Shown here piece after piece: positions 35,396-45,619 of a stretch of 64,000 bases of DNA (position 1 is the stretch's first letter; each line of letters opens with the position of its first letter). The notes beneath the pieces are model-generated. The model was not told the DNA's origin. It ran no database searches and worked only from the letters and a program-made list of their open reading frames with translations. Origin of the DNA: Pseudocercospora fijiensis CIRAD86 (Eukaryota > Ascomycota > Dothideomycetes > Mycosphaerellales > Mycosphaerellaceae); the NCBI RefSeq assembly GCF_000340215.1, contig NW_006921537.1, forward strand, positions 4,357,646 through 4,421,645. Reading direction: 5' to 3'. Position numbers and translations under genes: made by a program.

Positions 35396-36240
35396 AGGTC
35401 TATAGCAACGTATAGAACACCCTCTACTAATCGTAGTAGTAGATAGTAGAACTAAACCGTGCCCTTCTAAGAATAGGGTAGAGTGTTTACTATTAACTAA
35501 GCTCGCCCGGCTAGTATATCTACTAAGCCGGCTACCGAGTATATCTATACGAGCGACCGAGCTTCTCTACGTATACGCTAAGTAGGGTTTACGCTAGCGT
35601 ATTAGTACGTAGTATATATAATAACGTTATATAACTATTATATAGGATTGCTAAGGCAGGATAGGAGACTTTACTTACTTAGATTCTTATAATTATCTCC
35701 TTCCCCTAATATAGCTATCCTAGCTATAGAGTAATATAGTAAGTTATACTATTCTTATACTCTACGCTTTATATACGTATCTTATACGTACCTGCCGCTA
35801 TACTACGGTTGCTATATACGTTATATTTATCTCGTAGCTACTATTTGTTTTACGGATTCGAAGCGCGGCTGCTTTTAGTACTAGCTAGAGGTTGCCTAGA
35901 TTTCTAAGAACGCGGTAGCTACGCGAGACCGTAAGCTATCCGAAAACAAGGCGAGTATTTAAAGTATTTAAAGCCCGCTTAAAAACTTCTTCCTTTTCTA
36001 AGCGCTCTAAATACTACTCGCTCGCGCCTCGCCTACTTGCCCTCTACGCCCCCCTAGTATTACTTAAAGAATTTTTTTCTTTTTCGACTATCTATTAAAA
36101 TATTACTAGTATAGCTACTCCTTCTCGTATCGTAGGTAAGCGTACCGTAGGCGCCGCCCCTACGATACCTACTAAGCCTACCTAGCGCCTACTAAAAGGC
36201 CTAGAGGGCTATATCCGCTACTTTAAGTATATTACGGCTA
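35396..36240. other. Unclassified spacer, LTR/promoter-like sequence
   Basis: No coding frame. The stretch before 36100 is pyrimidine-rich and contains ATTTAAAGTATTTAAAGCCCG (about 35957) and a TTTTTTTCTTTTTCGAC tract (about 36070), resembling a promoter or LTR leader upstream of the frame that follows. Confidence 0.35.
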
Positions 36241-36246
36241 ATAGTA

Positions 36247-36720
36247 CCTTTTTACGCCTCTTACTACGCGCTTACGCTTTGCGACTAACTCGCTCTAGAG
36301 GACCTAACTAAATTTTATATAGGTAGTAATATAGACCCTACTACTAAGTATAACTACGACCGCTACCGAGATAGCTACTACCCCTATATGCCTATTATAG
36401 CCTGCTCGCTCGTCTCGCTACTAGCGCGTATTCGCGCCGTACGCTTAGCGCGCGACCTATCTAACCTAGATAGGTATAACTCGGATACCGAGTTAGACGA
36501 GGCTCTAGCGGCCCTTTAGGCCGATCTAGACGCTCTAATTGCGCGTAGGCTTCTTATACGCTCCGCTTACGCTTCGTATACTAACCTTAATAAAATGTGC
36601 TCCTAGGCGGCTAGCGCGTGCCTAGAGGAGTGCGAGCGAAGCTTTCGCCTTATATATACTAAGCTAATTCGGTTCTTTAGACCTCGAAGCTAGACCTTGA
36701 AGCTATTACTATTATTATAC
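36247..36720 (+). pseudogene. Unknown helical frame, about 155 codons
   Basis: One frame gives LALEDLTKFYIGSNIDP (about 36285), YRDSYYPYMPIIACSLVSLL (about 36370), SDTELDEALAALQADLDALI (about 36482) and SACLEECERSFRLIYTKL (about 36620), with few RIP stops. The Leu/Ala-rich, acidic pattern suggests a coiled coil. Unrecognised; perhaps the first ORF of another retroelement, given the leader-like sequence before it. Confidence 0.35.
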
Positions 36721-36729
36721 GATTTAGTT

Positions 36730-37260
36730 CTATTAGAATAGTTTATTAGGAATAAGAATTTTTATATTTTTGTATTACTATTTTTCTTTTCTAGTATTTT
36801 AGATACTACTTTATTATTTTTAACTTTATATATATTACTTACTTTTATTCTAGTTTTCTCTAATTTTTTATATCTATTACTACTTTTTATATTATTAAAA
36901 AAACTATTTTTAATTTTTTTCTTTAATGTTTTACAGTTTTTCTATTTAGTATCTTACTTGTTTTACTTACCTATTTTATATTTTCTTATTTATTTTTATT
37001 ATATGTTTTCTTTTTTCTAATACGTCTAAGTCCTCTTATTTATATCCTTATTTATTACTTGTTTTCTATCTTACTACTTAGTTTAGTACTAGCTTATTAT
37101 TTAGTCTATTAATTAGCTTATTATTTAGTTTATTATTTACTTTGTTCTCTAGTTTTTTATTTAATCTATTATTTGCTTTATTATTTAGTTTCTTCTCTAG
37201 TTTATTATTTACCTTCTTTTTAACTTTATTATAAGTTATTTATTTACTAGAATATAATTT
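36730..37260. other. Extremely T-rich AT-only block
   Basis: Runs of T interrupted by A with almost no G on the plus strand (TATTTTTGTATTACTATTTT and similar). No gene. The composition differs from the TA/CG texture of the RIP-mutated elements. Confidence 0.6.
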
Positions 37261-37261
37261 A

Positions 37262-37605
37262 TTTTATTAATTGTTTAACTAATTGTTTAACTAATTGCTT
37301 TACTAATTGTTTAATTAATTATTTAATTAATTGCCTTACTAATTGTTCTACTATTGTTTTATTCATTGTTTTATTAATTGTTTTGTTAATTGTTTTGTTA
37401 ATTGTTTTGTTAATTGTTTTGTTAATTGTTTTATTTATCGTTTTATTAATTGGTTTATTAATTGTTTTGTTAATTGTTTTGTTAATTGTTTTATTAATTG
37501 TTTTGTTAATTGTTCTATTAATTGTTTTATTAGTTGTTTTATTAGTTGTTTTATTAGTTGTTTTATTAGTTGTTTTGTTTGTTGTTTTGTTAATTGTTTT
37601 ACTAA
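37262..37605 (+). repeat. 12-bp minisatellite, consensus TTGTTTTGTTAA, about 28 units
   Basis: Tandem units vary mainly at two sites (TTGTTTTGTTAA versus TTGTTTTATTAA or TTGTTTAACTAA). The central block 37375-37500 is nearly homogeneous, the flanking blocks degenerate. Open frames on the plus strand (N-C-F-V and L-I-V-L repeats) are products of the repeat, not genes. It retains many TG dinucleotides. Confidence 0.93.
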
Positions 37606-37972
37606 CTAGGATAGTACCCGTACGTAAGTACTTCTGCTCCTTCTACTTACGTAGTAATAGCGGTAGCGCCCGCGAGTTTTTAAATTTTATATATACCTAG
37701 TATAGCGGAGCCGCGAATTTTAGGGTTCCTCGCTCTCATTCTCGCTCTCGTTCCTTTAATATTTTTCGGTAATTTTATAAATTTAAATCGTATGTTTTCT
37801 ATAATTAAAATTAATTTTTCTATAGGTTCTTTTATTAAAAGTTGTTTTATAAATTCTTTTATTAATGTTTTAGTTAATTTTCTTATTAATTTTCTTATTA
37901 ATTGTTTGTATATTTTACTATATATTTTACTATATATTTGAAGTATTAGAAGGAAGGCAAAAGGCTTTACTA
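37606..37972. other. Spacer between two minisatellites
   Basis: AT-rich with a CTCGCTCTCATTCTCGCTCTCG motif cluster near 37728 and TATATTTTAC repeats near 37912. A minus-strand open frame (37680-38108) spans both this and the next minisatellite, and its content is repeat-derived. Confidence 0.4.
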
Positions 37973-38060
37973 GCGGTTGTTCGGGAAGTCGGCGGTTGTT
38001 CGGGAAGTCGGCGCTTGTTCGGGAAGTCGGCGCTTGTTCGGGAAGTCGGCGCTTGTTCGG
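37973..38060 (+). repeat. 19-bp minisatellite GCGGTTGTTCGGGAAGTCG, 4.6 units
   Basis: Four complete units plus a partial one. The first two read GCGGTTG, the others GCGCTTG. No unique spacers lie between units, so it is not a CRISPR. CA/TG are retained and the sequence is GC-rich compared with its flanks. Confidence 0.95.
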
Positions 38061-38202
38061 AGATACCGGCGCTAGCTCCGAAAGTCTCCACTTGTAGAAA
38101 TTGACCAATTAGGTACACAGGATTCCGAAATCCGGGGTCGGCTTAGCGTTACGTGTAGCTAAGTGCGCATTCTAGCAACTAGATTGGTACCTGCGTTGCC
38201 AC

Positions 38203-38415
38203 TATAAGGCGAGCTTCGCTCGCAATAAAGTCGCGTAAAAGTCAGATACGTAATTTTCTCGGAGGTTGTGTTCTACCGTGCCGTCCTAGCAGTTCTTATA
38301 GAATTTAGCTAATTAGAGCTTTAGCTTTCAGAATCCGGGGAATTACGTAGTAACAACTCGGCGCAATTAGCTACTATAGTACCCTTGTTAGTATAAGGCG
38401 AGCTTCGCTCGCAAT
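38203..38415 (+). repeat. 24-bp palindrome-containing repeat, two copies 189 bp apart
   Basis: TATAAGGCGAGCTTCGCTCG followed by CAAT occurs at 38203-38226 and 38392-38415. GCGAGC-TTC-GCTCGC forms a hairpin with a 6-bp stem. The sequence from about 38100 to 38420 is less RIP-scarred than its surroundings. Confidence 0.85.
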
Positions 38416-38860
38416 TAGTTATCCTATCTATACTCGCTACCTTCTATACTAATAAGAATAAGGTAACCCTCGGCGTTAAAGCCCTAGCCTATAAGGAGGC
38501 CGCCGGCGGGTCCCTTACGGACGTTAACTTATAGCTACTTACTTAGTACCCTCGAGTATATCGGTACTAACTTAGCTAGGCTAGCCGAGATCGGTCGTTA
38601 GGTATGGTTTTTCCCCTAGCCTCGTTTTACTTATACTTCGTATACTAACTATATTAGAACCTTACCTAACGTATCGGTACTAAGGCCGTCGCTACTATCG
38701 ACGCCGCTATAGGCGTCGAGGTAGAAGAGGAGGAGTCTAACGATAAGTAAAATAGGCAGCCCGCCGTCGCCGCGCCTACATAGCGCCCCCTTTATATATA
38801 CTAGGCTAATAGGCCCTTTTTAGTAGCGAAACGAGTACGTATCTACTATTTTCTCTTAAG
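38416..38860 (+). other. Short coding-like remnant and spacer
   Basis: About 38431-38750 reads NKVTLGVKALAYKEAAGGSL then, past RIP stops, TIDAAIGVEVEEEESNDK before a TAA. It looks like the C-terminus of a former protein, unrecognised. The rest to 38860 should contain the 3' end of the minus-strand chromovirus G, but no LTR border was resolved. Confidence 0.3.
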
Positions 38861-38889
38861 TCTTATTTTCTTTTGTTTTAATTACTACC

Positions 38890-41800
38890 TACGCCTACGC
38901 TTTACTTAAGCTTCGAACTCCTCTAGCGCTATAGAATCTTTAATATAAACAGCTAGTTCCTAGGTATTATATTCTTTAGGCTAACCTCGATACTTAATAA
39001 GGTAGTACGCCTTTTGCTTCTTTATTTTCTTTACTACGATTTTTCCTACCTACTACTTATTATCCTTAGCGACGGGTATACTTATCTTATACTCCTCGCC
39101 GTCGCGCATATACTAAGGCTCGAGAAGGGAAATATAGAAAACATTACAGATCTTCGTACTTAATAGTAGCGCTAGGCGGTACGCCTACGCTCCGACTACG
39201 TCGATAATATAAAAAGGTCCTATATACTTCGGGCTAAGTTTCTTCTTTAGGATATCTAAGCTAATATTCTTTGTCGATAGTAAGACTAGGTCGCCTATAT
39301 TATATATCTTAGTAGTATAGTATATATTATATTACTAAGCCTAGTATTCTACTACTTTCTACTAGCGTTATATAAGCGTTTTATATACTTTCTATAGTCG
39401 CTCCGTAGCGTCGATAGCTACTAGTACCCTTCCCTTAGTTAGCTCGTCTCGAGCTAGTAGCTTATTCGCTTTTAGTATTAAATTAGGGTTAAAGCTATAG
39501 AGCATTCTAAAGGGGCTTATACGTAACGTAGGATAAACGCTATTATAATAGGCAAACTCTACCTAGGGTAATAGTTTAGCCTAATTACCCTAGTTCTCGG
39601 AGTAATAGTATCGTAGGTATTACTCGAGGGTCTAATTCGCGCGTTCGGTTTACCTATCGGTCTAAGGATAGAAGGCTATACTAAGCCTACGCTTTATATA
39701 CGCTTCGAAGTAGAAGTCGTTCTAAAACTAGCTAATAAATAGCGATCCGCGATCGCTAATAATACTAGATAGTATCCTAAAACGTCTTATTACCTCCCTC
39801 TAAAGGATATCTACGAGTTCTACTACTATATACTTCTTCGTCGTTAGGATAAAAAGGCTTATCTTCGTATAGCGGTCGACTATTATAAGGATTGTAGTAT
39901 AAACGTAGGTACCGAGCTTGCTCGGCGGGAGATCGGTAATAAGGTCTATTGTTAATCCTTACTAAGATCGGGTAGATATAGGTAGAGTAGCGGGCTCGCC
40001 GTATAGGCGATAGCGCTTCGCCTTCGACTATTAATAAATCCTATAAATGCGGATATAGGCTATAATATCCTCGGCTATCTTTAGCTAGAACTACTTTCGG
40101 AGTATTAGGTCTATAGTCTTAGCTATACTAAAGTGTCTAGCTAAGGGGTCGTCGTAATATATACGTATTAGTTATATACGTAAGGCGTAGTCCTTAGGTA
40201 TATATAGCGTATCGCCGTAGTAGATAAGGTTACTACGACGAGAATAGCTAGCCGGGAGGTTAGAACTACTTAAAGAGCCTAAGCTACCCGACGGTAAGCT
40301 TATCTCGTCTAAGCCTCCTCCTTTCGCTTACTCTAACCGTTATAAGGTATAGACTAAACTAAGGATTATATTAGGTATCGCGTAGTAGGGTCTATCGTTC
40401 CTAACGATAGTAGCCGCTACTCTTACGGGACTACTAATAAAACTCTTACGCTCCGCTAGCGCTAAACTAGCGCTACGTATTCCTATATATATAATAGAGA
40501 TACGATTTACGATTAGCTTAATATTATCGGGTAGATTTAACTATAGAGCAAGCTTCGATTATAATATAGGGAGAAGGTTACTCGCCGCCTACGACTCGCT
40601 CTTATAGTCGCTACGTCGCAAAGGTATATCGGCTAGATTTCGCTTACTAGCCCGATATTTAATAGTAAAGTTAAAAGGTATAAGAAAGGTTGCCTATCTT
40701 ACCTACCTTCCGATAAGCTACTTTACTTTTATAAAGCCCTTAAGATTAGCGTAGTCGATAACTACGCGGATCGTATCCTAAGCGCTATCGAGGTATAGGC
40801 GCTAATACTTAAAGGACTCGATAACCGCTTAGAGCTCTTAGTTATAGGTCTTATAATTAATCCCTGCTAGGATTATATTCTATAACTAGAAGGCTAGGGG
40901 ATACTAATTCTTATCTTTAGATTCTTTACTTTATTATAATATAATCCCCGCTAAGGCGAATATAGAGGCATTAGTCTCGATATATAGGGGCTTTATAGGA
41001 TTATAGTATCGCAATATCGAAGCTAAGCGAAAGGCATCCTTTAGCTAGCAGAACGCTTACTCCTCGCTTTCGCTCTACTAAACCTATCCTAGCTTTCGGC
41101 TATTTACGGTACCTTTCGATAGGGCAGTTAGCGGTATAACGATATAGGAGTAATTAGGGATAAACCTCCGGTAGATGTTATAGAATCTAAGGAAGGATTA
41201 AACCTCCTTTAGTATTAATAGGCGAGGCTATTCGTTAATAGCCTTTACCCTACGCTAATCTATCGATACGCCTTTAGTACTAACGATAAATCCTAGGAAT
41301 TCGACTTCTTTCTTCTAGAAGGAACATTTCTTTTAGTTTATATATAATATAAACTTTCGAAGCCGCGTAAGAATAGCGCGTACGTCTCGTATATAGTCCT
41401 CTCGCGTTTTGCTATAGATAAGAATATTATCTAGGTAGACGATATAGCAAATATTAATAAGGCTAGCTAATACCCTATTAATATATCCTTAGAACGTAGT
41501 AGGAGTATTAGTAAGTCTAAAAGGCATTATCTTATACTCGAAGTGCCCGTACCGCGTACGGAACGTAGTCTTCTACTCGTCGCTTCGCTTAATACGGATA
41601 CGATAATATATATCGTAAAGGTCTAAGAACGTATACTACTCGGCGTCCTTAAGCCTATTAAGCGTTTCGCTAATAAGAGGTAGGGAGTAACGATTTTTAA
41701 TAGTAATCTCGTTTAGCTCCCTATAATCGACGTAGAGTCTTAGAATACTATACTTCTTTAGTATAAATAGAATCGGCGTACCTACCTCGCTTATACTAAG

Positions 41801-42460
41801 CTAGATCTTATTATTCTCTAAGGCTATATTTAGGTAATTACGAAGGTCGCCTAGCTCCCTTCCTAAAGAATAGTAGAGGGGTTTATATAGCGGCTTTATA
41901 CTAGGAATTAGGTCGATCGTATACTCTACGTCTTTAGGGAGCTTACGTCGCGCTTTAGGCGTTATAGTAAAAACGTCCTCGAAGTCTTTAAATTCTTCTA
42001 GTACGGAGGAACCCTTAGCGACATCGCGGAGCTAGCGAACGCTAATCGTATATACGTATAGGACGTTACGTATATCCTTCTAGAATTCCTATAGTTCCTA
42101 TACGCATATCGTATACGCTACGGCTTCTATCCTATAGATCTAGGTATTTATCGAGCTATCGACGACTACCTTTTAATCGCGCCTCTAAGGCCTACTAAGA
42201 ATAACATTAGGGAGGGGCATCTCGATAGTATAGAACACTCCGGTAGTAGTACGTCCTTAGCCGGTAGAGTCGGCAATCCGTAGGCGTAGATAATACGCTC
42301 TATAGTAGTATCCTTAGTTACCTTAGAAACTATCGGTACTAGGTAGTATAGTATTAATAATCCGCTAAGGCTAGTATCGTAGAACGAGATCTTACGATAC
42401 TATATTAATATTAGCAGTATTATCTAATAAGAATTCGATAGTAACTTCCCCTTCTTATAT
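38890..42460 (-). pseudogene. Chromovirus G pol: protease-RT-RNase H-integrase-chromodomain
   Basis: Protease near 42430 reads EVTIEFLLDNTANINIVS, where the D-S/T-G motif is now D-N-T. RT at about 41790-41390 reads [35 protein letters not shown] and YLDNILIYSKTRE (YxDD with Asn). RNase H at about 40970-40690 reads PLYIETNASIFALAGIIL and YKTYN-ELQAVIESFKY. The integrase core at about 39870-39560 reads SIISDRGSLFIS and TERAN-TLE-YLRYY, so the second Asp and Glu persist. The chromodomain at about 39050-38895 reads KIVVKKIKKQKAYYLIKYRG followed by PKEYNT-E. All interruptions are TAG/TAA at Gln/Trp sites. Confidence 0.87.
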
Positions 42461-42851
42461 AATAATTACTCCGCGTACGCGCCCTATAGCTACTACTACT
42501 ACTAGGCTCCTCTATTAGGTTTTAGTACCTATCCCTAGCTCTTAGGAGGTACCTTATCTTTTCCCTTAGCCTTCGAGTCGTTCTTCTTTCTATTAGTATT
42601 AGCGGCCACCTTACGTACTACCGTAGGTTTATCGTCTTTCTAGAGATAGCCGTTCGGGTATATACTCTTATAATAGCCTTTCTAACGATAGCTATAATGT
42701 TCGACCTTATAAATATTATACCTGCCTTATAAGTTATCGCCCTTCGAATGTTTCCTACCTACTCCGCGGTCGCGATTTAACTACGGCTTATAGGCGTAAC
42801 TATTAGATCGACGCTTCTTACCTTTACTACCTCTAGTTTTATCGTAGTTAC
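42461..42851 (-). pseudogene. Chromovirus G gag C-terminus (nucleocapsid)
   Basis: The minus strand reads NYDKTRGSKGKKRRSNSYAY near 42840, a basic linker, then a knuckle remnant near 42720-42680 (Y-N-I-Y-K-V-E-H-Y-S-Y-R) in which both leading Cys have become Tyr. A Lys-rich tail near 42560 follows. The upstream gag is separated by repeat D2. Confidence 0.6.
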
Positions 42852-44729
42852 TAGACCCCGTAGTAGTTCGGTTTGCGAACTACTAAACGTATATAGTTTA
42901 GATTCTTAGCGGTAAACTAGGTCCCTAGTTCTAGTTTAGTTTTTTTAAACTATATAGATTCCTAGTTTAAACTAGAGACTATATTAGTTTTACTATAAGG
43001 ACACTCTTATTTAACTACCGGCTACGATTGCTAGCTATAATAGTAACTAGGTTACATTTACTACGCTCGTAATTGCCTTAATAATAGCTATTACCGGTAC
43101 TAGGGCGTAGTTGCCGTTACTAGGGCGTAGCTACCGTAGTTGCGAAAGCTTACCTATATAATATTACGTAAGCGGTAACAATTAGGGCTTCGCGATATTC
43201 TTATACCTTTTAACTTCTTCCTCTATACCTATACTTATAATAACTACTATACGCTACGCCCCCCCCCCCCCCCTTCCTTAAAATAGTAAGAGAGAAGCGC
43301 GCCGCGCGCTAAATAGAAGATAGAACTAAAAACCGCGAGTTTATTCTACCTAAGCATCTAAGAAAAAAGCGTAAGACTAAAGAGGAGTACTCTACGAAGA
43401 AGAATTCTATACGAGACCGTAAGAGAAAGGAGAAGATAGATAAGGATAAAAGATCGAAGGATTAAAGATCGAAGGATAAAAGAAGAAAGGCGCGGAATAA
43501 GGTTTTCTATCGATAGCTAGCGCCTATACAAAAAAGTAAAGGTTAGAATAAGAAGACAACCTAAGAGAAGTCTAAGAGGAGGAAGGAATTACGTCTAGTT
43601 TTCGAGCGTAAGTTTCTAGTAGCGTAAGTTAATTAGCCGATAGCCGATAGCCGTAGCTAGTAGCTATAGCTAGTATCCTTTTCTTTAAGACGTTAACTAA
43701 TAGTATTTAGACCTATAGCCGCTACCTCTATCGATACGATAGATATTAACGGAGATATTCAGATAGCCGAGAATAACAATACTAGAGTTTAGGATACCGC
43801 GAAAGAGCTTAATACTACGAATAAAGGGACTAAAAAAGGCGAGGAGATACTATACGTCGATCTAGTAATAGGTATAGTCTTAGGGCCTAACGCTATAGAT
43901 AATAAGCGCTAGGAGCAGATCGAGTATAGTTAAAGAGACGAGGTACTAATAAAGGGCTAAGGCATAAGTCCTATTAATCTAGAAAATTATAGTTAAAGCT
44001 ACTACGAAAAGCTAGTAAGGATTAGAATCGAGACTAGTTGTCTTTATATCCTCGATATAGAGTAGAAGTTTCTTTATTAGTATTAGAGCGAAGCCTTTAC
44101 GTCTATAAAGGCAAAGTAGCTTGCGATTAGTACTATCGGGGCTAGGTATCTAGGGACGGTAGAAGAGTTACTAAAGGAGGAAGGGATATAGGTAATTATT
44201 CTATACTCGGTATATATAGCCGGCGTTCGTAGCCGGTAGATACTAATAGTTAAATAGAAAGCGTTTCTTAAGGGTAGAGTGCTACTACTATATAAAATCT
44301 TTACTAAGGCAGAGAGGGCTTATATCCGGAATCTAAGCTACTAGTAGGATAGGTTAGCGGTAGAATTCTCTAAATCTCTATATAAGCCTCCGAAGGATTA
44401 CCTATTTTAGCGATACGGCTTTATCTCGACTACTCCGTAGGTACCCGACGAAGCTCGAGCGCTCTTTAAGGTCTTTACTAAGAAGTAGAAGGAGTTCGAG
44501 GATTAGGATTAGTTAATAGAGCTATTAGTTAGTCTTAGGTTTCGTAGTTAGACTCGGCCTAAGCATTTACTTATCGAGTATCTTATACCGAAAGAGGATA
44601 AATTAAGACTAAGAACGAGCTTAGATTCGTTAGATATAGTAGCTCGGTTCCGTTAGTAGGAGAGAGCCGCCGTATAGAAGGCAAAATTTAGGTAGTTAGG
44701 ATAGCTAGAATAGCTAGAAAAAAGATTCT
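42852..44729 (+). mobile_element. Repeat family D, copy D2, uninterrupted
   Basis: Starts TAGACCCCGTAGTAGTTCGG as D1 does, and carries the same hairpin at 42863-42883. The same basic reading frame follows (REFILPKHLRKKRKTKEE near 43340; RKRKEKIDKDKRSKD near 43430) and the same C-terminal part at 44400-44700. The flanks GTAGTTAC (42844-42851) and GTAGTTAG (44730-44737) match at seven of eight bases, as expected for an hAT-type 8-bp duplication, and both element ends begin TAGA when read inward. The product is unknown. A run of about 16 C at 43259-43274 is a local feature absent from D1. Confidence 0.6.
43259..43274 (+). repeat. Poly-C tract in D2
   Basis: About 16 consecutive C. The equivalent D1 site (23769-23788) reads CCCCCGCCTCTCCCCC, an interrupted tract. 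Confidence 0.9.
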
Positions 44730-45600
44730 AGTAGTTAGTATTATAGTAGCTACCTAGAAAATACCGACAAGTCCTATAGGGTGGCCGCTATACTATAAAG
44801 TAATATCGGATTTAAGTTGCCTTAGTAGTAGGGGCCCCTAGCGAAGCAGGTCGCCTAGTTAGCCGCCTACTTAGCTATATAACGTAATATCTTAGGGACT
44901 CCCGCGGAGGCCGTATATAGTAGAATAACACGTTATATATTAATATACGAACGACGGGACTATACTGAACTACGCGTACGCGTATACGGACGATAGTAAG
45001 CGAGATATATAGAGTCGTAGGATAGATCCGAGTAGTAGGAAGGAACTAGAAGATAGGGAAGAGCTAGGAGAAACATATTTGCTTAATAGCGGTTAAACGA
45101 GTTCGTATAAGCGCGCTGTATAAGTTAGCTAGGAAATAAAAGGCCTATAAGATAGCGGACAAGCGGGATACGCGCGCGCGCGCTTAGCGCGTAGGGAAGG
45201 ACCTAAAAGCAGAGGTTTGCTAAGAAGTTAGCAAGTAGGATATATATATACTTACGCTTACGCGTCGGAGGTACTAGACGCCCGTAGGGTAGGATACTAA
45301 GGAAGGGGCTCTCCCTCTAAGGCACCCTTCTTCCTTTCTTCGTAGTTCGTCTTATATAGATAGTAGCTATATTAATTTAGTGCCTACTTTAGTTTAGTTC
45401 AAAGTTTAGTATATATTCTTACTACTTAGCCTCTAAACCTTATAGTTAGACTAGCTAGGGTAGCTAGGAAACAAAAACAAAGATAGCTAGCTAGTTACTA
45501 CCTAGCTATTCTTAACGATACGATACTATAAAAGAAAGGGTATTTGCCTATAGCTACTAGTATATATCTACTACTCCTTACCTTACCGTATAAAACTTTA
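44730..45600. other. Spacer between D2 and the hAT transposase frame
   Basis: No gene could be supported. It includes GC-rich blocks with CGCGCGCGCGCTTAGCGCG near 45170, LTR-like CT-rich sequence near 45310-45340, and a 65-bp segment (45443-45508) shared with 33048-33112. Part may be gag/LTR of chromovirus G beyond D2, and part the 5' end of the hAT. Confidence 0.4.
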
Positions 45601-45619
45601 AAACATACCGACCGATATT

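Larger units (their letters stand above)
38860..42851 (-). mobile_element. Ty3/gypsy chromovirus G, minus strand
   Basis: Reading from high to low coordinates gives gag C-terminus with knuckle, retropepsin, RT, RNase H, integrase and chromodomain. It is a different lineage from chromovirus A: the RT and chromodomain sequences differ throughout. The right side ends at repeat D2 (42852). Sequence after D2 (44738 onward) can be read as a continuation of gag, so D2 may have inserted into this element. Confidence 0.85.

Noticed and set aside
37343..37700. Two overlapping plus-strand frames with N-C-F-V and L-I-V-L repeats
   Set aside because: Translation of a 12-bp minisatellite in two frames; hydrophobicity is an artefact of T-richness.
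37973..38060. Possible CRISPR-like array
   Set aside because: 19-bp units abut directly without spacers, and the context is fungal.
37680..38118. Minus-strand frames with repeated R-L-P-E-Q / T-S-R-T units
   Set aside because: Derived from the 19-bp minisatellite; no conserved domain.
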